Source: Bacteroidota bacterium (GTDB taxonomy: Bacteria > Bacteroidota > Bacteroidia > 2-12-FULL-35-15). From it: a stretch of 64,000 nt of DNA. The DNA lies in NCBI GenBank assembly GCA_025963725.1, contig JAOQAE010000006.1:744001-808000 (forward strand). Direction: 5' to 3'. The notes under the pieces were generated by a model. That model was not told the DNA's origin. It searched no databases and saw nothing but the letters and a program-made list of their open reading frames with translations. The translations under genes and the position numbers were made by a program. The first letter of the stretch is position 1, and each line of letters begins with the position of its first letter. Below, one piece after another: positions 48,828-57,531 of this stretch.

Positions 48828-48844
48828 ATAAAAGTATTATATAC

Positions 48845-48902
48845 CAAAGCGCCCATGCGGTTCATTCGTGGAATGAAATATGCATGGGTGCTTTGATTTT
48901 TT
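48845..48902 (+). terminator. Compound hairpin terminator after the T9SS cargo gene
   Basis: CAAAGC-CCCATGC pairs with GCATGGG-GCTTTG, with one mismatched pair in the stem (G opposite T), and ends in TTTTTT. Inside it a second perfect stem TTCATTC-GTG-GAATGAA makes a compound structure. It lies 17 bases after the stop at 48827. Confidence 0.88.
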
Positions 48903-48916
48903 AAAAACCCCCTTCT

Positions 48917-49357
48917 ATGAAAAAGTACATTGTTCTGCTGTTGGTGACCGCTATGGCGGCCACGGCTTGTAAATCAAAAAAGAACGCTCCAACGGCATCT
49001 TCGGCATCTACATCAACACCTTCCACTGCTCCGGCAGCATCTTCTTCTTCACCCTCCTCATCTTCATCTTCAACAACCCCGTCGTCTTCCGAAACAGGCG
49101 CAGCATCCATGACAGCAGCTACAGGAAATACAACAGGAAAAGTATCGCATAAGTACCGCGCGTCGGGATGTTCAACGGTGATCGTATTTATGAAGGATGG
49201 CACTGAAATGACGCTGATCCCAAAGGACAAGCTCGCAAGCGAATATGATGTTGACGGACTGGAGATCGCATTTAACTATCACCCTTTGAAAATGCCGAAC
49301 CCTGCAGGATGCACGGTTGGCATGCCGGCTGAGATCACGGACCTTTCGAAAAAATAG
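48917..49357 (+). CDS. Ser/Thr-rich lipoprotein of unknown function
   Basis: The 146-residue protein is a lipoprotein (MKKYIVLLLVTAMAATAC, Cys18) with a low-complexity Ser/Thr/Ala/Pro linker (about 25-75), then a compact domain: VSHKYRASGCSTVIVFMKDG, TLIPKDKLASEYDVDGLEIAFNY and KMPNPAGCTVG. The two cysteines in that domain may form a disulfide. The linker looks like a flexible spacer lifting the domain off the membrane. I do not recognise the domain. A terminator follows within 9 bases. Confidence 0.7.
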   Translation: MKKYIVLLLVTAMAATACKSKKNAPTASSASTSTPSTAPAASSSSPSSSSSSTTPSSSETGAASMTAATGNTTGKVSHKYRASGCSTVIVFMKDGTEMTLIPKDKLASEYDVDGLEIAFNYHPLKMPNPAGCTVGMPAEITDLSKK

Positions 49358-49365
49358 CAAGTAAC

Positions 49366-49398
49366 AAAAATCCCAACGTGTTATCGTTGGGATTTTTT
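49366..49398. terminator. Bidirectional terminator between convergent genes
   Basis: AAAAATCCCAACG pairs with CGTTGGGATTTTTT around a six-base loop, with A-run and T-run on either side, so it can end transcription on both strands. It lies between the lipoprotein stop (49357) and the stop of the type B cargo gene (49437). Confidence 0.92.
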
Positions 49399-49436
49399 GT
49401 TGCCAGCAGTGTTTTTTTCTGTCATCCTATCCTCTG

Positions 49437-52400
49437 CTATTGCTGCGTTAAAAGTGTAACATGCCCGGTGAAATCGTGGTAGCGCTGCTCAAAGTCACGC
49501 ACGGTGATCTTATAAACATACACGCCTGATTCAGCCGTTCTGCTGCCATTGTTCGCTTTACCATCCCAGCCGGTCTGTATGTCTTCCGTCTGGTAGATCA
49601 TTTCTCCCCACCTGTCGAAGATCATCATTTTAAACTCGGAGATCTCTGAGCCTTTGGCTGTGAAATAATCGTTGGTGCTATTTCCGTCGGGCGTGAATGC
49701 ATTCGGAATATATATAGTGAACACAGGGCGCACCTCGATCTTACGAACGATGGTATCCATACAGCCCGCGATGCTGGAGGTATACAGCTTCACTTCGTAT
49801 TCGCCTTTATCCGCGTAAGTATGCTGCGGATCAGCGAGCGTTGATGTGCCGCCATCACCGAATTCCCATGCGTAGGAAACAGCATTCTGTGATTGATTAT
49901 AGAACTTATAGATCGGGCTGATGGTTGTTCCATCTATTCCTTCCGAGCTGAAATCCGCGATCGATCCCTGGTTCACCGTAATGTTGCAGGTGGTGGATGC
50001 AGTGTTCACACATCCGAAAGGAGATGTTACCGTGAGCGATACATTGTACAGGCCGGTGCTTCCATAAGTGTGTACCGGATGCTCGAGCGCCGATGCATAT
50101 CCATCGCCAAAATTCCAGTTGAACTGTGACGCGCTGTTCGCTCCTGAATTTTCAGCGAATGCAGCGTTGACTTCATTACATGCAACAAGTGTTTGCGGCG
50201 AAAGGTCTACCGTTGGAAGCGGGTTAACGGTTACCGGAACAGAGCCTGTAACGCTGTTTCCGCAGGCATCGGTAACTGTAACCGTATAGGTTGTTGTGGC
50301 AGGAGGTGAAACAGTGAACGGGCCGTTTCCTGTACCCAATCCGGCACTCCAGTTAACTGTTACCGGGCCGGTGCTTCCGCTCACCACAGAAGAAATCGTT
50401 GCGCTGCTTCCATAGCAGATCGCGGAAGCGCCACTTACCGTTAAGTTTGCCGCTGTTAATGATGTAACGTTTACCGACACTGTTGACACAGGGCTGATGC
50501 AACCGTTCGCATCCATCGCGGTAACGCTGTACGTAGAAGGCGATACAGGACTTACCGTTTGGCTTGCACCCGATCCAATGCCGCTCCAGTTATAGGTATA
50601 TGCACCGGTACCGCCCGAAGCTGCTGCAGTGATGCCGGTATTTTGTCCGAGGCAAATAGTTGTGGAGCCCGATGCGTTTACCGTTAAAGGCGCAGGCTGC
50701 GTAACTGCAAGGCTCGAAGCCAGCATACATCCGTTGCCATCGGTTACGGTGATCGAATATGTTCCCGGGCATAATCCGGTGGCACTCGCGCTGGTTCCGC
50801 CTGTAGGCATCCACTGGTACGAATAGCCGGGGGTTCCGCCCGAAGGGATCACCACCGTTTGTCCGTTGCAGGCGCCGTTACAGGTTACGGGATATGCGGC
50901 AGATGCGATTGCTAATGCCGGCGGCTCTGTAATAGTAATGTATGAATTGGCAATGCAGTTATTCGCATCGCTTACGGTCACGAAATAATTTCCGGGAGCA
51001 AGTCCGCTTACGGATTGCGTGTATTGTGCGGGGCTTGTGCTCCACATGTAGCTGTATGTCCCTGTACCGCCTGATGCGCCTACGGTTGCATAGCCATCCG
51101 CAAGGCCGTTACAGGTCACGTTGCTTACCACCATACCGTTTGCGGTAAGCGCAGGAGGCTCTGCAATTGTTATGTTCGCGGTGGTGCTGCAGCCATTGGC
51201 ATCGGTGATGAGCGCCGAATAATTACCGGCTGCAAGGTTGGTGGCTGTGGCTGTAGTCTGCACCGGGCTTGTATTCCAGCTGTAGGCATAAGCTCCGGTT
51301 CCGCCCGAAGGTGTTACTGTTGCAGAGCCGTTGCTGCTGCCGGAGCAGGTAACATTGGTTTGAGATGAGGTATAGCCCACAGGAGCAACAGGCTGTGAAA
51401 TGACCACAGCGCCGTTGGTGGTGCAGCCGTTCGCAGTGGTGACTGTTACACTGTATGTTCCAGGTGCGAGTCCGCTTATGGCCGACGTGGTGGCGCCATT
51501 CGACCACAGGAACGTATAGGGTGGCTGTCCGCCGCTCACATTCGCAGTTGCAGCGCCATTCGCAGCGCCATAGCAGGAAACGCCGGTGGAGTTGATCACG
51601 AGGTTAGCGGGTGTTGCACCATTTGAAACCACAGCAGTGGCAGAGCTTGTACAGCCTCCGCTGCCTGTTACATTCACGGTGTAGGTCCCGGCAGAAAGCC
51701 CGTTCTGGTCATAATTAGTGCCGCCACCGATCCATTGATACGCGTACGGCCCTGTTCCGGCAAGCACCTGCACTTCGGCAGTACCGTTGGAAGCGCCGCA
51801 ATTGGCAGGGGTTGTGGAGGTAGTGAGCGTTAAGCCCGATACGGTGATGCAGAAGGAGAATGTCTGGCTGCCGTTATACGGGCAGTTATCATCCTGCACT
51901 GTTACGGTAAAGCAATGAGAAGCAGTGCTGATGTCGGCAGCAGTTGGTGTCCAGCTGAATGTGCCTGTAGGGCGAAATCCTGCAGAAGCGCTGAATGAAG
52001 CGCCTGAAATTCCGCTGTTCCAGTTGATGGAAACATTCTGAGCAGAGTCTATATCATAGGTTGAGATCACAAAGTTAAGGGGCACGCCGGCGCAGGCCGT
52101 GAGTGAATAAGTCCCGGTATTATTGATCCCGTTCACATACGGGTTGTTATTGGTGCAGCTCATGGTGCGCAGCTGGATGTCGCGCATTACGCTGCCTACG
52201 AGCACTTCGCTTCTCCATTCCTGCACAAGCACTGCAAACACGGTTACTTCGATCATGGTTGGCGACATGCACATATCGCCGGAAGCACTATTGAATGTTA
52301 CTGCAGGGGATGATACAAGCGGCTGTGAAGCCGAGTATGGCGGGTTATACGTTACGGTGGTTGTTGCGCTTGTCCTTGGCGCGATGAGCGTATAGGACAG

Positions 52401-52997
52401 GGAATCGCCGTCGATATCGGACGAGCCGTTATTGAAGCAATAGGGTTGTCCCACGCAAACAAAGGGGATCGGGGGATTAGAGAATGTAGGTGAGCTGTTG
52501 CATGGAAAATCCAGGTTGTTCAGCAATGCTTCCACATAAATGTTTTCCGCAGAGGGATTCACAATTGTGTTGATGGACGCATTCCTGCAGCAGAGGCTGA
52601 AGCTGAATGTCCAGTCGGTGCAGGCCATCGGCAAGGTAATGACGCCGCTGTATTTATATTCCTGCACTCCGGGATATGCTCCGCCCGAACATTGTGTGTT
52701 CATGGAGGCACAGATAGGTGAAACTTCTATCCCGGTGCCCGGTAGCTGGTTTAATGTAAGTGTTAAATTTTGTCCGCACGATGCGGAAGAAATATTTATC
52801 GTGGCTGTAGTTGGAGCTGCTACTCCCGCGCAGTCGCGGTAAAAGGAGAGAGAGATCTTGTATTGGTTTCCGCCGAGGCACTGGTAGGTAATATCAGCGC
52901 TTTGGGCGTGTGATGCAAATGCTTCATTCTGTGACTGAATGAACATTACAATGAAACTGATCCAAAAGAAAACCCTGTGAGTAAGTTGTGTATTCAT
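49437..52997 (-). CDS. T9SS type B cargo with SprB and PKD repeats
   Basis: The 1186-residue protein has a signal peptide (to about residue 28) and an N-terminal region to about 390 with many cysteines. Five SprB repeats follow (about 395-705; each with a Cys-NG-A motif, a Y-x-Y-x-W pair and GLAPGTYSVTVTxANGC), then two Ig-like segments (700-880) and two PKD domains with FNWNFGDG and YAWEFGDGG (about 890-1080). A type B gliding-motility-type sorting domain ends the chain (IPNAFTPDGNSTNDYF, FDRWGEMIYQTED). It should be exported by T9SS. Nothing identifies its ligand. The gene lies 175 bases downstream of the phosphatase cluster. Confidence 0.9.
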   Translation of the reverse strand: MNTQLTHRVFFWISFIVMFIQSQNEAFASHAQSADITYQCLGGNQYKISLSFYRDCAGVAAPTTATINISSASCGQNLTLTLNQLPGTGIEVSPICASMNTQCSGGAYPGVQEYKYSGVITLPMACTDWTFSFSLCCRNASINTIVNPSAENIYVEALLNNLDFPCNSSPTFSNPPIPFVCVGQPYCFNNGSSDIDGDSLSYTLIAPRTSATTTVTYNPPYSASQPLVSSPAVTFNSASGDMCMSPTMIEVTVFAVLVQEWRSEVLVGSVMRDIQLRTMSCTNNNPYVNGINNTGTYSLTACAGVPLNFVISTYDIDSAQNVSINWNSGISGASFSASAGFRPTGTFSWTPTAADISTASHCFTVTVQDDNCPYNGSQTFSFCITVSGLTLTTSTTPANCGASNGTAEVQVLAGTGPYAYQWIGGGTNYDQNGLSAGTYTVNVTGSGGCTSSATAVVSNGATPANLVINSTGVSCYGAANGAATANVSGGQPPYTFLWSNGATTSAISGLAPGTYSVTVTTANGCTTNGAVVISQPVAPVGYTSSQTNVTCSGSSNGSATVTPSGGTGAYAYSWNTSPVQTTATATNLAAGNYSALITDANGCSTTANITIAEPPALTANGMVVSNVTCNGLADGYATVGASGGTGTYSYMWSTSPAQYTQSVSGLAPGNYFVTVSDANNCIANSYITITEPPALAIASAAYPVTCNGACNGQTVVIPSGGTPGYSYQWMPTGGTSASATGLCPGTYSITVTDGNGCMLASSLAVTQPAPLTVNASGSTTICLGQNTGITAAASGGTGAYTYNWSGIGSGASQTVSPVSPSTYSVTAMDANGCISPVSTVSVNVTSLTAANLTVSGASAICYGSSATISSVVSGSTGPVTVNWSAGLGTGNGPFTVSPPATTTYTVTVTDACGNSVTGSVPVTVNPLPTVDLSPQTLVACNEVNAAFAENSGANSASQFNWNFGDGYASALEHPVHTYGSTGLYNVSLTVTSPFGCVNTASTTCNITVNQGSIADFSSEGIDGTTISPIYKFYNQSQNAVSYAWEFGDGGTSTLADPQHTYADKGEYEVKLYTSSIAGCMDTIVRKIEVRPVFTIYIPNAFTPDGNSTNDYFTAKGSEISEFKMMIFDRWGEMIYQTEDIQTGWDGKANNGSRTAESGVYVYKITVRDFEQRYHDFTGHVTLLTQQ

Positions 52998-53172
52998 AAC
53001 AACCTCCGTTTCTAAAATCGTTAAACAATAAATTAAGAACTACTCTCTTAAACGCCCCCTAAAATAAAGGGTTACAGAAATGATGGTAAAAAAGATGGAA
53101 TTATTTTTTGTGTAGATGGGATTCTACAGGGCGAGGATTGTGATGGTGGAGTATATATAAAGTATGACTGCG

Positions 53173-55257
53173 TCAGATCCTCAGGCCGATAATAACCACA
53201 TCATCTACCTGCTCGAGATCACCTTTCCACTGATCGAAGCGGGTTTCAATAACATTGCGCTGCTCCTGCACAGGCAGCGTGGAAATAGACACGAGCAATT
53301 CTTTCAGCTGGTTGTATTTGAATTTTTTTCCTTTGGGGCCACCGAACTGATCGGCATAGCCATCGCTGTAGAGATACACGCAATCGCCTTTTTTCAGCTG
53401 GATGGTGTGATTTGTATAGTTATCTACCTTGCCGCCGATGTTCACTCCTATCGGGAACTTATCGGCTTTGATCTCATTGAGAATACCATTGCTTACATAA
53501 TACAATGAATTGAAAGCGCCTGCATATTCGAGCTCCAGCGTTTTTTTATTGAGCGAGCAAAGGGAAAGGTCCATTCCGTCCTTCACGCCTTTTCCTTCTT
53601 CCGACTGCCGGAGTGTTTTTGTTACGCCTGCATCGAGGTGCCTTAAAATATCGGAAGGCTTCAGGAGGTTCACTTCGTTGATGGCCTGTGTGAGCAGGTT
53701 AAAGCCTACAACGCTCATCAGCGCGCCCGGAACGCCATGCCCGGTACAATCCACAGCAGCGAAGCATACCACATCGCCTTTTTGTTCGATCCAGTAAAAA
53801 TCGCCGCTTACAATATCTTTCGGCCGGTAAAAGATAAAGCTGTCGGGAAGCATCCTGTGCCATGCCTCTGCCGGCGGCAGGATCGATTCCTGGATCCGCT
53901 TTGCATAATTAATGCTATCGGTGATCTCCTTCTTCTGCAATGTGATCTCCGAATTTCTGTGCTCAAGCAGCTGGTTGGCGCGCTGCTTCAGCTTGTAACG
54001 GTTATAGAATAATGCTGCAAGAACGATCACCAGCAGGATCACAACCAGCAGCACGATCATCCACAATTTATTTTTATTCAGCTCCAGCGCCTGGATCTGG
54101 CTATCCTTGGTGAGCAGCTCGATCTCCTTTTGCTTTTTTTCGCTTTCATATTTTGTTTGCATCTCTGCCATTTCCTTGGCGCTGCCTTCCTTAAAAAGAC
54201 TGTCTTTTATTTCGCCATACAGCTGCTGGTATTTAAAGGCCTGCCTGTAATCGTTCTGGTCGGCGTACACTTTCGCCATGGTGCCGTACACCGCCTTCAT
54301 GCCTTCCTTCCTGTTGCTTGCCTTACAGATCTCAAGGGCTTTCCCGAGGTATTCCATTGCCTCCGCTTTCCTGTTGAGATACAGCAATGAGCCTGCAAGG
54401 TTGATGTAGCAGGTGGAGATGCTGCTGTTATCCCTGATCCGCTTTTTTACTTCCAGCGCCTTAAAGGTATACTCCATCGCCTTCTCATATTTTTTTAGCT
54501 TATCGTAGATCATCCCGATATTCATATTGCAGGTGGAAGCACCGGCCTCATCATGCAGGGAATCATAAATAGCCAGGGACCTTTCATACTGACGCAGCGC
54601 CATAGAATCGTTCTGCTTATCCCAGTATGCATTTCCGATATTGATATAGCTTGCCGCCACCCCGGCCCTGTTGTGCAGCTTATCCCAAATCTTTAATGCC
54701 TTGGTATGATAAAAAACGGTGAGCGCAAAATTACTTTGTGAATCGTAGATGTTGCCGATGGCGCTGTAGTTCTTTGCCATGCCTTCCTCATCCTTCAGCT
54801 CTTCCCTCAGCTTCAGCGAGCGGAACTGGTAGCTGAGCGCAACAGGCAGATCGCCGGTAGCGCGGTAAATGAGCCCGATGTTACCGTAGCATTTTGCAGC
54901 GCCTGCCTTATCGTCGAGGCTTATGAAGATCGCGAGCGCTTTTTGGAATTCATCGCGGGCTGCCATATAATCGCCGTGCTGCCAGAGGATGACACCGATA
55001 TTGTTATGCGCGTTGGCAGCGCCTTTTTTAAAACTGATCTCTTCCGCAAGCTTCAATGCAGCACGCGCCATCTCTTCAGCTTTTTCAGGAGCCTTCTGCA
55101 AATACGCGCGGCTGAGGTCGTTCCGGAGGTTCACCTTCAGCGTATCGACCGTAGTTTCATTCAGCAGCTGCTCGAGTGAATCCGTTTTCTTTGGCTGCGC
55201 GATAACAAGCGTGTGCAGGAAAAAAAGGCTGATCTGTATAAAAATAATTTTTCGCAT
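53173..55257 (-). CDS. TPR sensor with SpoIIE/PP2C-type phosphatase domain (4th gene of cluster)
   Basis: The 694-residue protein has a signal peptide (1-20), a periplasmic TPR domain (about 40-350, seven repeats), a membrane helix (about 398-417), a helical linker and a cytoplasmic SpoIIE-type PP2C domain (about 470-694). Catalytic motifs are complete: SGDFYW (486), DCTGHGVPGA (503-512), KDGMD, SDGYADQFGG and the final EQVDD. The linker KKEITDSINYAKRIQESILP is shared by all four proteins here. The phosphatase probably acts on a serine or threonine phosphoprotein. It is read last, eight bases after the preceding gene. Confidence 0.92.
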   Translation of the reverse strand: MRKIIFIQISLFFLHTLVIAQPKKTDSLEQLLNETTVDTLKVNLRNDLSRAYLQKAPEKAEEMARAALKLAEEISFKKGAANAHNNIGVILWQHGDYMAARDEFQKALAIFISLDDKAGAAKCYGNIGLIYRATGDLPVALSYQFRSLKLREELKDEEGMAKNYSAIGNIYDSQSNFALTVFYHTKALKIWDKLHNRAGVAASYINIGNAYWDKQNDSMALRQYERSLAIYDSLHDEAGASTCNMNIGMIYDKLKKYEKAMEYTFKALEVKKRIRDNSSISTCYINLAGSLLYLNRKAEAMEYLGKALEICKASNRKEGMKAVYGTMAKVYADQNDYRQAFKYQQLYGEIKDSLFKEGSAKEMAEMQTKYESEKKQKEIELLTKDSQIQALELNKNKLWMIVLLVVILLVIVLAALFYNRYKLKQRANQLLEHRNSEITLQKKEITDSINYAKRIQESILPPAEAWHRMLPDSFIFYRPKDIVSGDFYWIEQKGDVVCFAAVDCTGHGVPGALMSVVGFNLLTQAINEVNLLKPSDILRHLDAGVTKTLRQSEEGKGVKDGMDLSLCSLNKKTLELEYAGAFNSLYYVSNGILNEIKADKFPIGVNIGGKVDNYTNHTIQLKKGDCVYLYSDGYADQFGGPKGKKFKYNQLKELLVSISTLPVQEQRNVIETRFDQWKGDLEQVDDVVIIGLRI

Positions 55258-55265
55258 ATCCGTTT

Positions 55266-57500
55266 CTAAAAGCTAAGCTTAATTCCAATGACAAGGATGT
55301 CGTCCACCTGCTCTACATTTCCCTGCCAGCTTTCCAGGCTCCTCTCAAGCCTTTCTCCCTGCTGTTCCATCGGCAGCGGCTGCAGCTCTATCAACAACTG
55401 GTTAAGCCGCTTCACCATGAATTTTTTCCCAAGCGACCCGCCGAACTGATCTGCATAGCCATCAGTAGTCATGTAAATACTGTCGTTGTCCTGAATGCGG
55501 ATCTCGTGGTTCTGAAATTTTTTATCCTCAATGAGCTTATGCCCGCCAATGGCAGATTTGGTCGGCTTGATCTCGTCAAGCGCATCGTTGCGCACAATGT
55601 ACAGCGACCTGTTAGCGCCGGCATATTCGAGAATGCCTCTTTTAAGATCGATGGAGCAGAGCGCCAGGTCCATGCCGTCCTGCGTTCCATTATCAGCGAG
55701 ATCCTGCTTCAGCGACTGTCTTACGCGCTCATTCAGAAGATCGAGGATCTCCGATGGTTTTTCGATCCCCTTTTCATTCACGATCTCATTCAGCAGCGTG
55801 TTCCCGATCATGCTCATGAATGCGCCGGGAACACCGTGGCCTGTGCAATCCACACAGGCAATTATGTTCTTATCGCCGCGCCTTGCGTACCAGTAAAAAT
55901 CGCCGCTCACCACATCGCGCGGCTTAAAGAGCACGAACGACTGCGGGAATGCGGCCTGAATCTCCTTCCTAACGGGAAGGATCGACTCCTGGATGCGCTT
56001 TGCATAATTGATGCTGTCGGTGATCTCCTTGTTCTTATGCTCGATCACACTTTTCTGCCCGAGCACCTCTTTATTGAACTCCTGCAGCTGTATGTTCGCT
56101 TTTTTGCGCTGCGCCATGCTGCGGAGAATAAAACCCACAAGGAACAGCAGCAGTACGATACCTACGATAGAGCTGTAGCTCAGGAGCTGCTGGCGCTTTA
56201 ACTTCTCATCGGCAAGCGTTTCCTTGTTCTTCTGCATGAGCTCCTGCTCTTTTTGCTGCACATCGAAACGGTAGTTGAGCTCCAGCTCGGTGAGCCTTCT
56301 TGTATTGTCGGCATTGTAAACAGAATCGTTGAACTGCTTGTACAGCTTAAAATTATCATACGCCTTTTTATAATCATTCAGCGCCTCATAGGTTCTTGAC
56401 ATGCCCAGATGGATCTCGATCAGGTCTTCCCAGGAACTGATCTCTTCTGCGATCGCCAGCGCCTTCGAGTAATATTCAATGGCTTTTGAATACTGCTTCA
56501 ATGCATAAAAGGAAGTGCCGATGGCACTGTAACAGATGGTGAGCCCCTGCTTATCGCCAATCTTTTCAAAAAGTCCGACCGCCCTGAACTGGTATTCAAG
56601 CGCTTTTTCATTTTCACCCATATCGGCGTACACATTACCGATATTGCCGAGGGCGCCGGCATAGATCTTCCCGTCGCTCTTCTCAACAAGCCGCAGCACC
56701 TGCTCATACGATTCAATGGATTTCTCATAGCGCTTGCCGTAGTAATGGCTGTTGCCGATGAACATATCCACCTCTACAAGCAGCGCTGTGTCTGACTGCT
56801 GCCAGGCGATCTCCTGCGCGCGCCTGAAATAATCAAGGGCATAATCTTCGTTCTTTGTTTCGCTGTATGCTGAGCCGATGTACAGCATGATCTGCGCGAC
56901 GTTCTTTTTATGTCCCAGTTTTTCCGCGATCACCAGCGCCTGCTGAAGCTTTGCAAGCCCTTTGGGCCGGTTGCCCGACTGGTTCAGCACCATGCCCATA
57001 CCCATGAGGTCTTCGCAGAGCAGGCGATCATTCTTATCCAGCGCAGCGAGCTCGGTGGCCTTTTCGAAGGCCGACAAGGCCTGCGGATAGCTGCCGCGGT
57101 CCATGTGAAGATTCCCGATGCTTGTGTAGCACTCCGCCAGCTCCGAACGCACGTTGAAGCGCTTCAGCAGTGCGGTGGCTTGTGTGAACTCTACCAGCGC
57201 AGAATCACTGTATCCCTGGATGAAAAGATAATTTCCCCTTAAAAAGCAGGTGATGCCGATCTTTGCACTGTCATTCATCCGCTCTGCGGTGGCTTCGGCA
57301 TCTGCAATATATTTCCAGGCTTTTTCAGGATCGGGATGTACGGTTGCAGTCACAAGCGCGCGCTGCAGGCCGAAGCGCTCATTATCATCTTTTGCCTTGC
57401 CGAGCTGCTGCTCGAGGCTGTCGGTTACCGATGCAAATTTTTCCGCGAAGCTGCCGCTATAACAACAGGCAAAAAGAAAGAGGATTAAATATTTTTTCAC
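55266..57500 (-). CDS. TPR sensor with SpoIIE/PP2C-type phosphatase domain (3rd gene of cluster)
   Basis: I choose GTG 57500 (MKKYLILFLFACC; 744 residues). TTG at 57509 is also open but would put three extra residues before the signal peptide. Periplasmic TPRs (about 60-370) lead to a membrane helix SIVGIVLLLFLVGFIL (about 445-460), the linker NKEITDSINYAKRIQESILP, and the phosphatase domain with SGDFYW, DCTGHGVPGAF, QDGMD, TDGYADQFGG and EQVDD intact. The QFGGSLGKKF variant differs from the QFGGPKGKKF of its three neighbours. It starts 31 bases after the preceding gene's stop. Confidence 0.92.
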   Translation of the reverse strand: MKKYLILFLFACCYSGSFAEKFASVTDSLEQQLGKAKDDNERFGLQRALVTATVHPDPEKAWKYIADAEATAERMNDSAKIGITCFLRGNYLFIQGYSDSALVEFTQATALLKRFNVRSELAECYTSIGNLHMDRGSYPQALSAFEKATELAALDKNDRLLCEDLMGMGMVLNQSGNRPKGLAKLQQALVIAEKLGHKKNVAQIMLYIGSAYSETKNEDYALDYFRRAQEIAWQQSDTALLVEVDMFIGNSHYYGKRYEKSIESYEQVLRLVEKSDGKIYAGALGNIGNVYADMGENEKALEYQFRAVGLFEKIGDKQGLTICYSAIGTSFYALKQYSKAIEYYSKALAIAEEISSWEDLIEIHLGMSRTYEALNDYKKAYDNFKLYKQFNDSVYNADNTRRLTELELNYRFDVQQKEQELMQKNKETLADEKLKRQQLLSYSSIVGIVLLLFLVGFILRSMAQRKKANIQLQEFNKEVLGQKSVIEHKNKEITDSINYAKRIQESILPVRKEIQAAFPQSFVLFKPRDVVSGDFYWYARRGDKNIIACVDCTGHGVPGAFMSMIGNTLLNEIVNEKGIEKPSEILDLLNERVRQSLKQDLADNGTQDGMDLALCSIDLKRGILEYAGANRSLYIVRNDALDEIKPTKSAIGGHKLIEDKKFQNHEIRIQDNDSIYMTTDGYADQFGGSLGKKFMVKRLNQLLIELQPLPMEQQGERLERSLESWQGNVEQVDDILVIGIKLSF

Positions 57501-57531
57501 AACGTTCAAAGTTCAACAATTTTTTTGAGTG